DNA of 64,000 nucleotides from Chrysophaeum taylorii. Lineage: Eukaryota; Sar; Pelagophyceae; Pelagomonadales; Pelagomonadaceae. Shown here piece by piece: positions 43,805 through 52,637 of this stretch; positions within the stretch are counted from its first letter, which is position 1; each line of letters opens with the position of its first letter. The position numbers and the translations under genes are program-made. The stretch covers positions 1 through 64,000 of the forward strand of contig JAQMWT010000555.1 in NCBI GenBank assembly GCA_029834535.1, read 5' to 3'. Under the pieces are notes generated by a model, which had not been told where the DNA came from, made no database searches, and saw only the letters and a program-made list of their open reading frames with translations.

Positions 43805-45418
43805 GTGCGCCCTTTCAACGACAGGAAGCCGAGGAAAGCGGCATCGGAAGAGAGGCAAGATCATATGATAGCCTCGACAGCCCCCCAAGCGTGCGTGGTC
43901 ATCCTTCCGGATCCACGCGGTGGCGAAGGGGGAGCTACGTATGTTGCGCCAGACGTAGCTTCAAGACCGGGTGAGCCGACGTTCCCGTACGCACGACCCT
44001 ACGAACGTGCGATGAATAATACTACGGAGCCATCTCGAGTGGAACCCGGACCGTTTACGGCGATGCGTGGACCAGAGGAGAGTGCGCCTCCCAGGCCACC
44101 ATCCGCGAATACGAGGGCGACAGATTTTCGCGTGGAGACCGACCCCGAGATTCTGCAGACCATCAACGAACGATTCGAGATGTACCAGTCGCAGATCGAG
44201 CAAGTCATACGTGAACTTGAGCGCACCCGCCGCGACGCGCAACAACAACGCTCAGAAGTGGAGCGGCAGCGGATCGACAACGATCGACATCGACGAATGG
44301 TGGAGGAATCCACGCGGGCGCATGCTCGAGAGGCACGGCCAACCTCTCCGGATGCTACGCGTGTTACGCCCGACGACGATGATGACGTTGTATCGGCACT
44401 GACCGACGATCAGCCACCGCGAAGAAGTCGACCGGAGCCTACCCCGCAGCATCATACTGACCCCGGTTCAGCACGTCCTCGTAATGAAGAAGAGATACTT
44501 TATATCAAGAAAGGAGCTGCTGGTATGACTCGTATCACATTTTCGCCTCTCAATGGGCAAATTACTAAGGACCGCGATGAGGTGGACGCGTGGTGGATGC
44601 AATTGCGGCGTATGATGGAAGGCAGGATTGACAAACCCTCAATAGCGATGAACGTAATTGGAGGCGAGTATCAACTCGCCCCTATGGAAGCTTATCGCAA
44701 ATGGGAAGCCGAACGGCCGCAGATGTGGAAACAATATAAGGAAGGAACCATCACATTAAAAGAGTTGCGCCAGCATGATGAGGACTGTCTGGATGCTATG
44801 CAAGAGGCGACGAAGCTTCCTTGTCCACCTCGGGCTACAGTTGAAGAGCTTGAACGTGAATGGTTCAATTTACGGCAAGGGAACTTGTCATTGAATAAGT
44901 ATATTGCGCGATGGGTGCAGAAATTCGGGCAGTGGCCAGCAATGTCAGGTCGCGATACTGACCCTGCTGCGTTCCGTTCGCATTTCATTGCTGGGCTCAA
45001 TTCTGAGCGCCTGCGGACGAGCGTCGAACGTGCTCAGGCCTCACCGCATATGAAAGCATCTACTCTCACCCTCAACGATGTCATTCAATTGACCATCCAG
45101 ATTTCCAAGATTCTGGAAGCCAACCCTACTGCCAACATCGAAGAGGCGATTAAGAAGGAGAAGGGAAAGGAACGCGCACCACGGATGAGGAGAGAGCAGC
45201 AGCAGCAGAGGCAGCAGTTGCAGCCAGTCCAACGGGTTGGTTATGTTACTGACTCGGGATTTGGAACCTGGTTACCACAGGGGATAGATAACCATACGCG
45301 TCGAGCAAAATTACGACGTGCCTCCGTTGCGGCCGGCATGGTAGTTTTAACCACGACAACGGTGTGTGTCCTGTGCCGGACAATCCCTCGACGAAGAGGC
45401 GTGCTGCTCAGACGTTGA
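43805..45418 (+). CDS. Ty3/gypsy Gag
   Basis: An open frame of 537 codons encoding the structural protein that packages element RNA. An N-terminal disordered, Pro/Arg-rich region is followed by a predicted coiled coil (about 125-165; EILQTINERFEMYQSQIEQV then Arg/Glu/Gln heptads), an acidic/Pro linker (DDDDDVV), and a capsid-like helical region (about 235-440) with WWMQLRRMMEG, EREWFNLRQGNLSLNKYIAR and FRSHFIAGLNSERLR, matching the retrotransposon Gag pattern. A basic Gln-rich segment (RMRREQQQQRQQLQP) follows. The frame then runs through the zinc-knuckle region in the wrong frame and ends. The start could lie earlier than 43,805: a Met at 43,805 is the first in this frame, but a neighbouring upstream frame at 43,648 is also open. 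Confidence 0.75.
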   Translation: MRPFNDRKPRKAASEERQDHMIASTAPQACVVILPDPRGGEGGATYVAPDVASRPGEPTFPYARPYERAMNNTTEPSRVEPGPFTAMRGPEESAPPRPPSANTRATDFRVETDPEILQTINERFEMYQSQIEQVIRELERTRRDAQQQRSEVERQRIDNDRHRRMVEESTRAHAREARPTSPDATRVTPDDDDDVVSALTDDQPPRRSRPEPTPQHHTDPGSARPRNEEEILYIKKGAAGMTRITFSPLNGQITKDRDEVDAWWMQLRRMMEGRIDKPSIAMNVIGGEYQLAPMEAYRKWEAERPQMWKQYKEGTITLKELRQHDEDCLDAMQEATKLPCPPRATVEELEREWFNLRQGNLSLNKYIARWVQKFGQWPAMSGRDTDPAAFRSHFIAGLNSERLRTSVERAQASPHMKASTLTLNDVIQLTIQISKILEANPTANIEEAIKKEKGKERAPRMRREQQQQRQQLQPVQRVGYVTDSGFGTWLPQGIDNHTRRAKLRRASVAAGMVVLTTTTVCVLCRTIPRRRGVLLRR

Positions 45419-47569
45419 CGAATGCGGGTTTTCCAGCAACGCCAGATGGACAGGAGCAATACCGACGGACGCTTTTAGCTGCAGCAGGACAGGCTTCAGT
45501 GACTCAGCTCGCGCCGCGCGTTGTGCAACAGCCGCAGGTGGTTTACACAGCAGCACAGGTTCCAGGTGCAGGTCAACAGCAATTGGTTGCAGGCACTCAA
45601 CAGCGTTCGGTTGCAGACACTCAACAGCAGGTGGTCCAAAGGCAGCCCGCAGTGCAGCGGACCGCTCAGACCTCGGTGCGCCTGGAGGATCTGACTACGG
45701 CTCTCAGCACGATGAACTTGATTCGTCAGGCACAGCAGACGGCTCCGCCGGTTAGAGGGCAACAGCCTGAGAGAGCAAACCCTAGCCAGCGCAATGATGG
45801 TGTCGCCGCTCAGTGGCTTGAAGTGCTTGGCGAAGATCAGGATGACGCTAAGCGAGCGGACTACTGCACTGTGCAGTATTCTGAGCTCATGGAGGGCAAC
45901 GTGTATGACAGTGACGATGACGATGTTGGGGGCGATGATGATAGCTTCTCTGCAGAAGGCTATTCCCCTGGTGACCCCATGGAACCTCCTTCCTTTTTGG
46001 TCATCACTGAAGATGCGTGGGTGGAGGAGCAGGAGCAAAGTACCGAAGTGACTGGTGTTGCATCTAGAGTTCTCTCGGAAGACGAAGATAATCGTGACGA
46101 ATTGGGGTATACGATTGTTAGTGTGGGACAAGATACCTTGGTTGCCATGGATATAGTGCCACCGAGGAACGACTGTGCCGAGCGTTATGTTTCCCACCCT
46201 TCCATCTCTTCGGATTTCGAGAATTTCTGCCCTCAGACTGCGTTGAATATCACTCAGGATCCCGACCATCGTGAAAATAAAGCCGTAAGGTACGATGGCA
46301 CGAGATCCGCCTCTTTGACGTATGTGCCTGTGGCTATCTCTTCGCAAGATGGTTCGAAATATTCCATCATCGCTGCCGGTTTTGGATGGCATGGCTGATT
46401 CCCCCTACATCGATCACCGCTTGTATCGCAAACTTGATCGTGACGGCAAAATCATCTATCGTCAGCCACTCCCAACTATTCGTACTCTAAATGGATCAGG
46501 AGGTTCGGGAGCTGCTATTCGAGAATGGGTCATCCTCCGGATCTCCTTGGTGCCGACGACATCCATGCTGCTCATGTTCTTCGTTGGTCAAACGAATGGG
46601 CAGTTACTATTAGGAGCACGAGAATTACGACTTAATAATTTTTTTTAGGGTACGATTTTGGATTATGCGACAGAGAGAGCTATTTTCCGGCGTTCTGAAG
46701 TGACCATCGGAGTTCTCAAGAATCGGACTTCCGCCTCGCCACAAGACCAGCATGGAATTGTCCTTTACAATGATGCATTCGATGCGACTCCGCAGGTAGT
46801 GCAGATGTTCCCGACAGCTAAGCTTGCTGTGCAATACGGAAATATCCAAACTTGGACGCCAGTTGGTAAACCGTGGAGTTATGACAGTCTATTGCGTTCT
46901 ATTCGTATCAGAGCGAATCACCATCACATTCCTCCCGGTGACCAGTCTGCTGGAAAAGCTGAAGACCAACTTAAATGCCCTGCAGACGAGGAAGATATCA
47001 TCCCTCATTTCGCGTACGTGACGAGTACTCGATTTCTTCTTCCAAGCCAACCGTACTTCTTGGAGATGGAGTGCGATGTGCCGCTGGAAAAGGGTCACGT
47101 ATTCCGACCTCATCGGTCACTCCTCCCAGATCTCCGCCTTGTACCTGGTTCCTATTCATCGTATTGCGCTGACGAGCCCAACGAAGTTCATGTGGCTGTG
47201 GAGCACATTGGTGACGAACCCATTGGTATCGACCCCGAAGTCCCGGTGGTCGAATGCGAGATCATGCCGCATGAAGGATGTGTCAACATGCAGCTAGAAG
47301 CCACGGATGACGTGTGTCATGCCACTCTTACGGCTGCTGTTGACGAGAATGATGTCGAGGAGGATGTCTCGAGTGACAGACCTCCTCCTCAACCACCTCC
47401 AGATGAAGAAGTGAAAAAAACACCAGAAATGGAGATGGAGGCGACCGCTAAGGAGCTGCTATCTAAGCACGCCTGCCTCCTTGGTTTGGATACCCATCAC
47501 CTACACCTTTGTCGTCGTCTACTTTGCTGGCGCTGGAGGATCAACGTTGGGTATCCGACGATGCAATGA
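45292..47569 (+). pseudogene. Nucleocapsid knuckle, retropepsin-like and linker region
   Basis: Three pieces. (1) 45,292-46,398: a knuckle CLRCGRHGSFNHDNGVC (C-x2-C-x7-H-x4-C, not the usual C-x2-C-x4-H-x4-C), then a long Gln/Val-rich and acidic linker. (2) 46,322-46,648, one frame over: VLDGMADSPYIDHRLYRKL, which sits where a retropepsin active site is expected, but the Asp-Ser/Thr-Gly triad reads D-G-M. Its end GARELRLNNFF resembles the protease end. (3) After an in-frame stop (46,646) next to a T8 run, 46,649-47,569 continues with DYATERAIFRRSEV and a beta-rich, acidic segment typical between protease and RT in such elements. Breaks may be decay or indel errors. Confidence 0.65.
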
Positions 47570-48366
47570 GCTATATGGCAGTTCATTTCGCACTGTCCTG
47601 GCTTTGGATGCTTGTCCTCAAGCCCGAGCCACCTTTGAGCTCAATTTTCCAAGATTCCCTATGTTTTGCATGAGCTGGGGAAATCTCATCGTCGTACATA
47701 CGACCTGGTGTTGTCGTATTTACACTCAGATTTTTGGAAGCATTCTTATTTTCACGCCAGTCCGCCGTGTATCTATGGATCGACTGCCAATTTGCACTAC
47801 AGGGACGCACGCAAAGGCGCCACTATTACTTCTTGGGTCCTGCGTCACTTCCGCAACGCACCTTATGTGATTGGACGATGGACGCTCGAGCAGGAAACAT
47901 CAGTGATCCCTTTTGTGCATCACCAATTTTATGTGCCGCGTATTGTTGATTTCTATAGTATCACGCCAGAGCTGCTGTGCTCGCGCACGCGCCTACTTGC
48001 GTGCAATGTTCGCTTGAACCTGCCGTTATTATCGCGTGTACCACCGAATTTACGGGACCGTTTTGGCCCAGCATTGGGATTTACAGGTGGTCACCCGCTC
48101 ATTATAGTGAACAGTTTCTCATCTACGCGCCCGGCTATCGGCCCTGCCTTCACGGTGACGCGCAATAAGCTCCGCTTAGGACCTCATTTCTCGAACACCC
48201 GTCCACTCACGTTGCAGATGCACCAGGAAATTATGACCGTTCCTGCTACGTGGCAATGGGGTGCGACAGTTTCCGAGACAGTAGCTATGAAGATGCTTGG
48301 CAGTATGGTGCCACCCGCGACTATGACGCGGATTGCGCTAGCAGTGCACAATTCGTTTGAACCTTC
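47481..48366 (+). pseudogene. C5-cytosine DNA methyltransferase domain within Pol
   Basis: Transfers a methyl group from S-adenosylmethionine to carbon 5 of cytosine in DNA. Motif I is at 47,523-47,555 in one frame: YFAGAGGSTLGI, followed by TVLALDACPQARATFELNFP (motifs II-III). From about 47,666 the domain continues in the Pol frame: SPPC with the catalytic Cys (47,759-47,770; Pol residues 32-35), RDARKGATITSWVLRHF, the motif VI place TLEQETSV (73-80), the motif VIII place CSRTRLLACN (RTR 107-109), FTVTRNKL (162-169), and motif X SETVAMKMLGSMVPPATMTR (203-222) with IALAVHNSF. About 280 residues from motif I to X, with little room for a target-recognition domain. Two frame changes (about 47,490 and 47,660) split it. 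Confidence 0.88.
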
Positions 48367-51300
48367 ACTTCGAAATTTGGGTAAGTTGCGGAATATTGCG
48401 ACGACTACGCTAGCCCAACCTGATCACCATATTCTACGGTTTTCACCTTTTGCTGTAGAGTCGCGCATTCCAACGCTCGACCCTGCCACTCGAAGTGTAT
48501 CATGGATTGCGCCCGATGAACTCTATTCTCCTGCGAGTCCTGCACCATCAGCTGCTGCCACCACCACCCCGCCACCACCTTCAGTTACATCGCCTGGGAC
48601 GGCTTCATCTTTTGCAGGGGGCACCGTCGCCACTGCTGTTATGCAGAGCAACCAAGTTGATAACCAGCCCTCCGCAACTGCTGAAGAAGAAGGCACCGCG
48701 AAAGAGCGACCAGCGTATTTCAATACGTACGACGTTCCGTGGGCGGACGCGCCTCACGACGAACATGGTCAACCTTCACCGGTGATGCCTCCTCATTTAG
48801 CGGATCAGGAGAGCATGCAGGTCATCCCTCCGACCGTCGCGCAGGTCGAAGAGGTGATGACTGAGTTGGGTATTACAGAGCATCCTGCCTTAGATGATGA
48901 CGAGAAGCTGATGATGAAGCATTTAATCTCGTATTCGTGGGCATTTTTCGATGATGTGATGAGACCTGTTGATTCACCTGAAGTGACGCTCCGGTTCAAA
49001 GAAGAGAACCCGACTCCCGTCAAACTCTCGCCATATCGGTTGTCGAAAGAAAAGATTGAATGTTTGCGGATGCAGATTGAAGCATGGACCCGAGACGGAG
49101 TTATTCGTCCTGCGAATTCTCCATGGGGTTTCCCTATTTTGATGTTGCCTAAGAAAGGTGCTGAGCCTGGCACTTCCAATGCTTACAGAGCAGCTGTCGA
49201 CCTACGGCGCCTCAATGCATTGCTCAAGGATGATAGCTGGCCGAGTGTGAGTATGGCTGACGCGTTGATGTTTCTCATTGACAAGTTTTGTCGTTTGGAT
49301 ATTCGTTGGGGCTATCACAATTTACGATTGTGGCTAAATGCACAAGATGTGGTCACCTTCACTAGTCCTCTGGGAGCGTACAGCTACATGCGTCTACCTT
49401 TGGGAGTCAAACCAGCCGGAAGTTTGTTTTGCAAGCAGTTGAACACTGACTTGTCGCAATGGCTATATCGTGATCTCGTGGCATATATCGACGATATTCT
49501 AGCCGGTCACGCAGATACAAAGAATCACTTGCAGTGCCTTGTGCAAGTTATTCCCCATCTCGCCTTGAAGGGGTACTGCGCCAAGATCAAGAAGATTCAT
49601 TTTATGCAAGAAGTCATTGAGTTTTTGGATCATTTATCTACCCCGAACGGACTTCTTCCATCACCAAGGTCTTTAGAAGCTATCAGACACATGCCAATTC
49701 CTGGCACTTTGTCGGATGCTGACCCTAAGAAGCAAGTGCGATCTTTCCTTGGAATGGGGAGTTTTTGCCGGCGTTATGTAAGGAATTTTGCGAAAGTTGC
49801 AGAGCCATTAAGACAACTGACGTTGCCGGACGTGAAATTCAAGTGGACGAAAGAGTGTCAGGAAGCTTGGGATGCCATCATCGAGGCTATTGTCACGTCG
49901 AAGGGCGTCTACCACCCTGATTACTCGTTGCCTTTTTACGTTCGAACTGATGATGCTTCCGCGCATGGGTTGGGTGCTTACCTATTTCAAAAAGTACCAG
50001 TCGTTGACGACGATGGAAGAGAAAGAATCGAAGAGAGAGTTATCGAGTACTGGAGTCGAACCGTGCCTAAGTCGATGAGGAAGTATGATCCTCGGCGCTT
50101 GGAACTCCTCGCAGTACTCTCTGCTCTCGAAAATTTCCGATTTTATATCGAAGGTCATCAGACGAAGTTAGAGACGGATCATCGTAATTTAACGTTTCTG
50201 CGGGATTCGAATCATACGTCTGGACAGTTAGCACGATGGGCTATGCGGCTTGCTGCGTTCGACCGGGAGCTCGGATACAAGCCTGGAAGCTCCCCTGGCA
50301 TGCGTGTTCCGGATTGTCTGTCGCGCAACCCTATCGACAAATTGATCGAGAAAGATGAAGACGGGGAACCGATCAATGAGGCTTTTTTGATTTTCCAAGA
50401 AATCCCCACCGATGTCCCTGGCACCGCTTGCTTCACCTTCTCTTCGGTGACGACGCCTATGCTGACGGACAGCGGACCCACCGCAGCTATGGTAGCAGTT
50501 AGTACGCGACAGAACGTACAACCGCCTCAATTCTCGTACGAGTCTGAGCCAGTTGACTCCGTCGAACGTCTCCCTTTTGCGGATCAAGCGGAGGATGAGA
50601 TCACTCTCGATGAGATAGCGAAAGAACAAGCTGAGGATGGAACATGCAAGCGCATCAGACGAAATCTTGACTCTGAACAGAAAGATCAAGACGAGCAGTC
50701 ATCCGTACCATATGAGGTTGATGACAACGTGTTGTATAAGGTCGATGATTCAGATTCTCAACGTCTTATTGTGGCCCCTCAGTCTATGCGAAAGCGTGTG
50801 ATCGCCATGCATCACCGAGGATTGTTCGGAGGCCATGTAGGACGAGACTCCACAGCGAATCAAATCTTAGAACGGTATTGGTGGCCAAACGTCTCATCGT
50901 CAGTTAATGAGCTCGTCAATGCCTGTATTGTTTGCCAGAACATTCGATCCACCATGCCTAAGCGTCATGGCTTGCTCTGTCAACCGAATCGCGTCGGAGA
51001 CTGCTATGTCCTAGGTATGGATCTGATTGGACCTCTGCGAGGCGCTGATCTGTACACGTACATACTCGCGATGTACGATGCAGCGTCGCATTTCTTGAAA
51101 TTAGCTCTGATCAACACAAAACATGACTATTCGATTTTGAACTCGTTTGTGGACAAGATTTTACTTGAGGGATGTCTCCCACGGTGCATAGTCACGGATA
51201 ATGGAAGTGAGTTCGCGAACAGGTTATTTCGCACGTTTGTTCGTCAATTCAACGTACGTTATCGTACTACCCTTCCGTATCACCCTCAGAGTAATCATAC

Positions 51301-51682
51301 TGGGCGTGTCAATCGATTCATCAAAGCCTTCTTGCGAGCTGCGATCGATGAACAGCGTCAGCCAGACTGGTCGTATTTCCTCCCATATGTGTCATTCATG
51401 TACAATAGGATGTACATTCCGGGAACGAAGATTTCACCTTTCATGATGCGTACTGGCAAGCAACCCCTGTTACCACCCGATTACAATCTTTTGAGTGAAC
51501 AGCGTGATCTACCGCAATCACGTCATCAGATTTTGGTGGACTTTAAGAACAAGTTTGAATTTTATAGTCGACTCGTTACACGAGCTCACCAGAAAGCACA
51601 GGAGAGTCAAAAACTCAACTATGATGCCCACCAAATTGACATCCAGTTTTCCCCAGGATTATGTTCTGCGTTTCGTGCCTAA
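47666..51682 (+). CDS. Ty3/gypsy Pol: methyltransferase C-part, RT, RNase H, integrase
   Basis: An open frame of 1,338 codons. Residues 1-231 are the methyltransferase from before its PPC motif to motif X. 232-400 is a Pro/Ser/Ala-rich linker. The reverse transcriptase follows: LSPYRLSKEKIECLR, FCRLDIRWGYHNLRL (first Asp about 545) and the catalytic box AYIDDIL (YIDD 607-610). RNase H: YVRTDDASAHGLGAYL (Asp 762), VLSALENFRFYIEG, LETDHRNLTFL and VPDCLSRNP. Integrase: an HHCC finger at about 1,048-1,095 (MHHRGLFGGHVG ... ACIVCQ), first Asp 1,119 in GMDLIGPL, second Asp 1,178 in VTDNGSEF. Where the catalytic Glu is expected the sequence is HPQSNHTGRVNR, with Gly (1,213) and one residue fewer. 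RT and RNase H look intact; integrase does not. The frame is lost near 51,660 before the GPY/F module. Confidence 0.92.
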   Translation: MHELGKSHRRTYDLVLSYLHSDFWKHSYFHASPPCIYGSTANLHYRDARKGATITSWVLRHFRNAPYVIGRWTLEQETSVIPFVHHQFYVPRIVDFYSITPELLCSRTRLLACNVRLNLPLLSRVPPNLRDRFGPALGFTGGHPLIIVNSFSSTRPAIGPAFTVTRNKLRLGPHFSNTRPLTLQMHQEIMTVPATWQWGATVSETVAMKMLGSMVPPATMTRIALAVHNSFEPSLRNLGKLRNIATTTLAQPDHHILRFSPFAVESRIPTLDPATRSVSWIAPDELYSPASPAPSAAATTTPPPPSVTSPGTASSFAGGTVATAVMQSNQVDNQPSATAEEEGTAKERPAYFNTYDVPWADAPHDEHGQPSPVMPPHLADQESMQVIPPTVAQVEEVMTELGITEHPALDDDEKLMMKHLISYSWAFFDDVMRPVDSPEVTLRFKEENPTPVKLSPYRLSKEKIECLRMQIEAWTRDGVIRPANSPWGFPILMLPKKGAEPGTSNAYRAAVDLRRLNALLKDDSWPSVSMADALMFLIDKFCRLDIRWGYHNLRLWLNAQDVVTFTSPLGAYSYMRLPLGVKPAGSLFCKQLNTDLSQWLYRDLVAYIDDILAGHADTKNHLQCLVQVIPHLALKGYCAKIKKIHFMQEVIEFLDHLSTPNGLLPSPRSLEAIRHMPIPGTLSDADPKKQVRSFLGMGSFCRRYVRNFAKVAEPLRQLTLPDVKFKWTKECQEAWDAIIEAIVTSKGVYHPDYSLPFYVRTDDASAHGLGAYLFQKVPVVDDDGRERIEERVIEYWSRTVPKSMRKYDPRRLELLAVLSALENFRFYIEGHQTKLETDHRNLTFLRDSNHTSGQLARWAMRLAAFDRELGYKPGSSPGMRVPDCLSRNPIDKLIEKDEDGEPINEAFLIFQEIPTDVPGTACFTFSSVTTPMLTDSGPTAAMVAVSTRQNVQPPQFSYESEPVDSVERLPFADQAEDEITLDEIAKEQAEDGTCKRIRRNLDSEQKDQDEQSSVPYEVDDNVLYKVDDSDSQRLIVAPQSMRKRVIAMHHRGLFGGHVGRDSTANQILERYWWPNVSSSVNELVNACIVCQNIRSTMPKRHGLLCQPNRVGDCYVLGMDLIGPLRGADLYTYILAMYDAASHFLKLALINTKHDYSILNSFVDKILLEGCLPRCIVTDNGSEFANRLFRTFVRQFNVRYRTTLPYHPQSNHTGRVNRFIKAFLRAAIDEQRQPDWSYFLPYVSFMYNRMYIPGTKISPFMMRTGKQPLLPPDYNLLSEQRDLPQSRHQILVDFKNKFEFYSRLVTRAHQKAQESQKLNYDAHQIDIQFSPGLCSAFRA

Positions 51683-52283
51683 GACACGCCACAAGCTACG
51701 GCCCATTTGGCGCGGACCTTACATGGTTACTAGAAAGATCTCTCCCGTCGTTTATGAAATTCAAGACGTCAACGATGATGATGCTGAATCGGTTGTAGTA
51801 TCTGTACAACAGATTGTGCCTTTGAAAGTGCCAACCATCGACACTTCTTCAGCCCCTCTGCATTTACCCTCGGACCGCGACCGGTTCAAACATGGTAAGT
51901 TCGTGATTTTCAGGGTGAGAGGACGATCCAACGCGTGGAAGAAGCGTATTTATGTTGCCGAAGTCTACGAAGAATATGACCACGACAACGATACAGCTGC
52001 GCTTCACTACTATACCGATTTGGGACCGCGCGATGATCCTCGCGTCTATGATCCTACTAAGCCTCTGGCTGAGCGACGCTTAAGACCAGAATACAAAGAT
52101 GCGGACGGAGGTAGCTTCACACGTTTACGACCAAACATGGAGGGCTGTGAACCCTGTGTGACTGATTTTCGCCCGGATGAAATCGATGTCCTCGTCACTA
52201 ACTTCGGTCTCCACAGAGTTCCTGCTGATGTAGCTGAACGAGCTTATCGTACCATTCGTGAGCGTGACCTTCGTCACCCTTGA
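51650..52283 (+). pseudogene. Integrase C-terminal module with GPY/F motif and extra domain
   Basis: Continuation of Pol in another frame. DYVLRFVPKTRHKLRPIWRG then PYMVTRKISPVVYEI is the GPY/F module that ends many Ty3/gypsy integrases. About 150 more residues follow, not typical for it: GKFVIFRVRGRSNAWKKRIY then VAEVYEEYDHDN, LHYYTDLGPRDDPRVYDPTK, RRLRPEY, a CxxC (GCEPCV), and a helical end (PADVAERAYRTIRERDL). It is in the place where chromoviruses keep a chromodomain and may serve chromatin targeting, but I do not recognise a chromodomain. The first nucleotides overlap the end of the main Pol frame. Confidence 0.65.
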
Positions 52284-52318
52284 AGTCGAGGACGACTTCA
52301 TCTCAAGTAGGGGGCTCC

Positions 52319-52637
52319 TGTGGCAGTAACGCCCATTTCCCCCACTTGCCTGCCTGCCACCTGACTTACCCTGGTTGTTGCCCTGGTACTGACCTTGCAA
52401 TTATGGGGGGGGGGTGTCATCTTGACACCTTCACCTGCGCTTCCACTGGACCCAATGTACCGGGCATTTGTATTGCTTTCTTGCTGTCTTCTTGATATTA
52501 CCCTCATTTGATTGTCCGATTTCGTGATGGCGTGAGGTATTACGCGTGGTGGTTTCACCCGCGGTTCGGGTTGGGAGGAAGGGCTGTTGAGGCCTCTGGT
52601 CCGGCCAAGAGGGGTCGGGTGTCTGAGAAAACCACTA
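52319..52637 (+). repeat. 3' LTR-like end of the Ty3 element
   Basis: Begins TGTGGCAGTAACG just after a purine-rich tract and ends ...ACCACTACA directly before sequence (ttcccaaag...) that matches element B at 10,956 onward. It contains a G9 run (about 52,406-52,414). No second copy is visible at the 5' side. Confidence 0.6.

Larger units (their letters stand above)
43438..52637 (+). mobile_element. Ty3/gypsy retrotransposon encoding a C5-cytosine methyltransferase
   Basis: About 9.2 kb, plus strand: Gag, zinc knuckle, retropepsin-like region, C5-cytosine methyltransferase, reverse transcriptase, RNase H, integrase, GPY/F-type module with an extra C-terminal region, purine-rich tract (aagtaggggg, about 52,306-52,315) and a 319-bp 3' LTR-like end (52,319-52,637, TGTGGCAG...CACTACA). 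The order RT-RNase H-integrase defines Ty3/gypsy. No 5' LTR copy is found upstream of gag. The flanks are halves of element B, so both ends can be placed by comparison with 9,924-11,424. The coding region is cut by about five frame breaks and one in-frame stop. Confidence 0.85.

Noticed and set aside
45300-45320. Programmed -1 frameshift site at aaaatta
   Set aside because: It does not fit the X-XXY-YYZ heptamer and no clear downstream pseudoknot is seen; decay is equally likely.
47481-48366. Host DNA methyltransferase gene interrupted by a retrotransposon
   Set aside because: The methyltransferase motifs continue without a stop into the reverse transcriptase frame and are preceded by protease-like sequence of the same element, so capture within Pol fits better.
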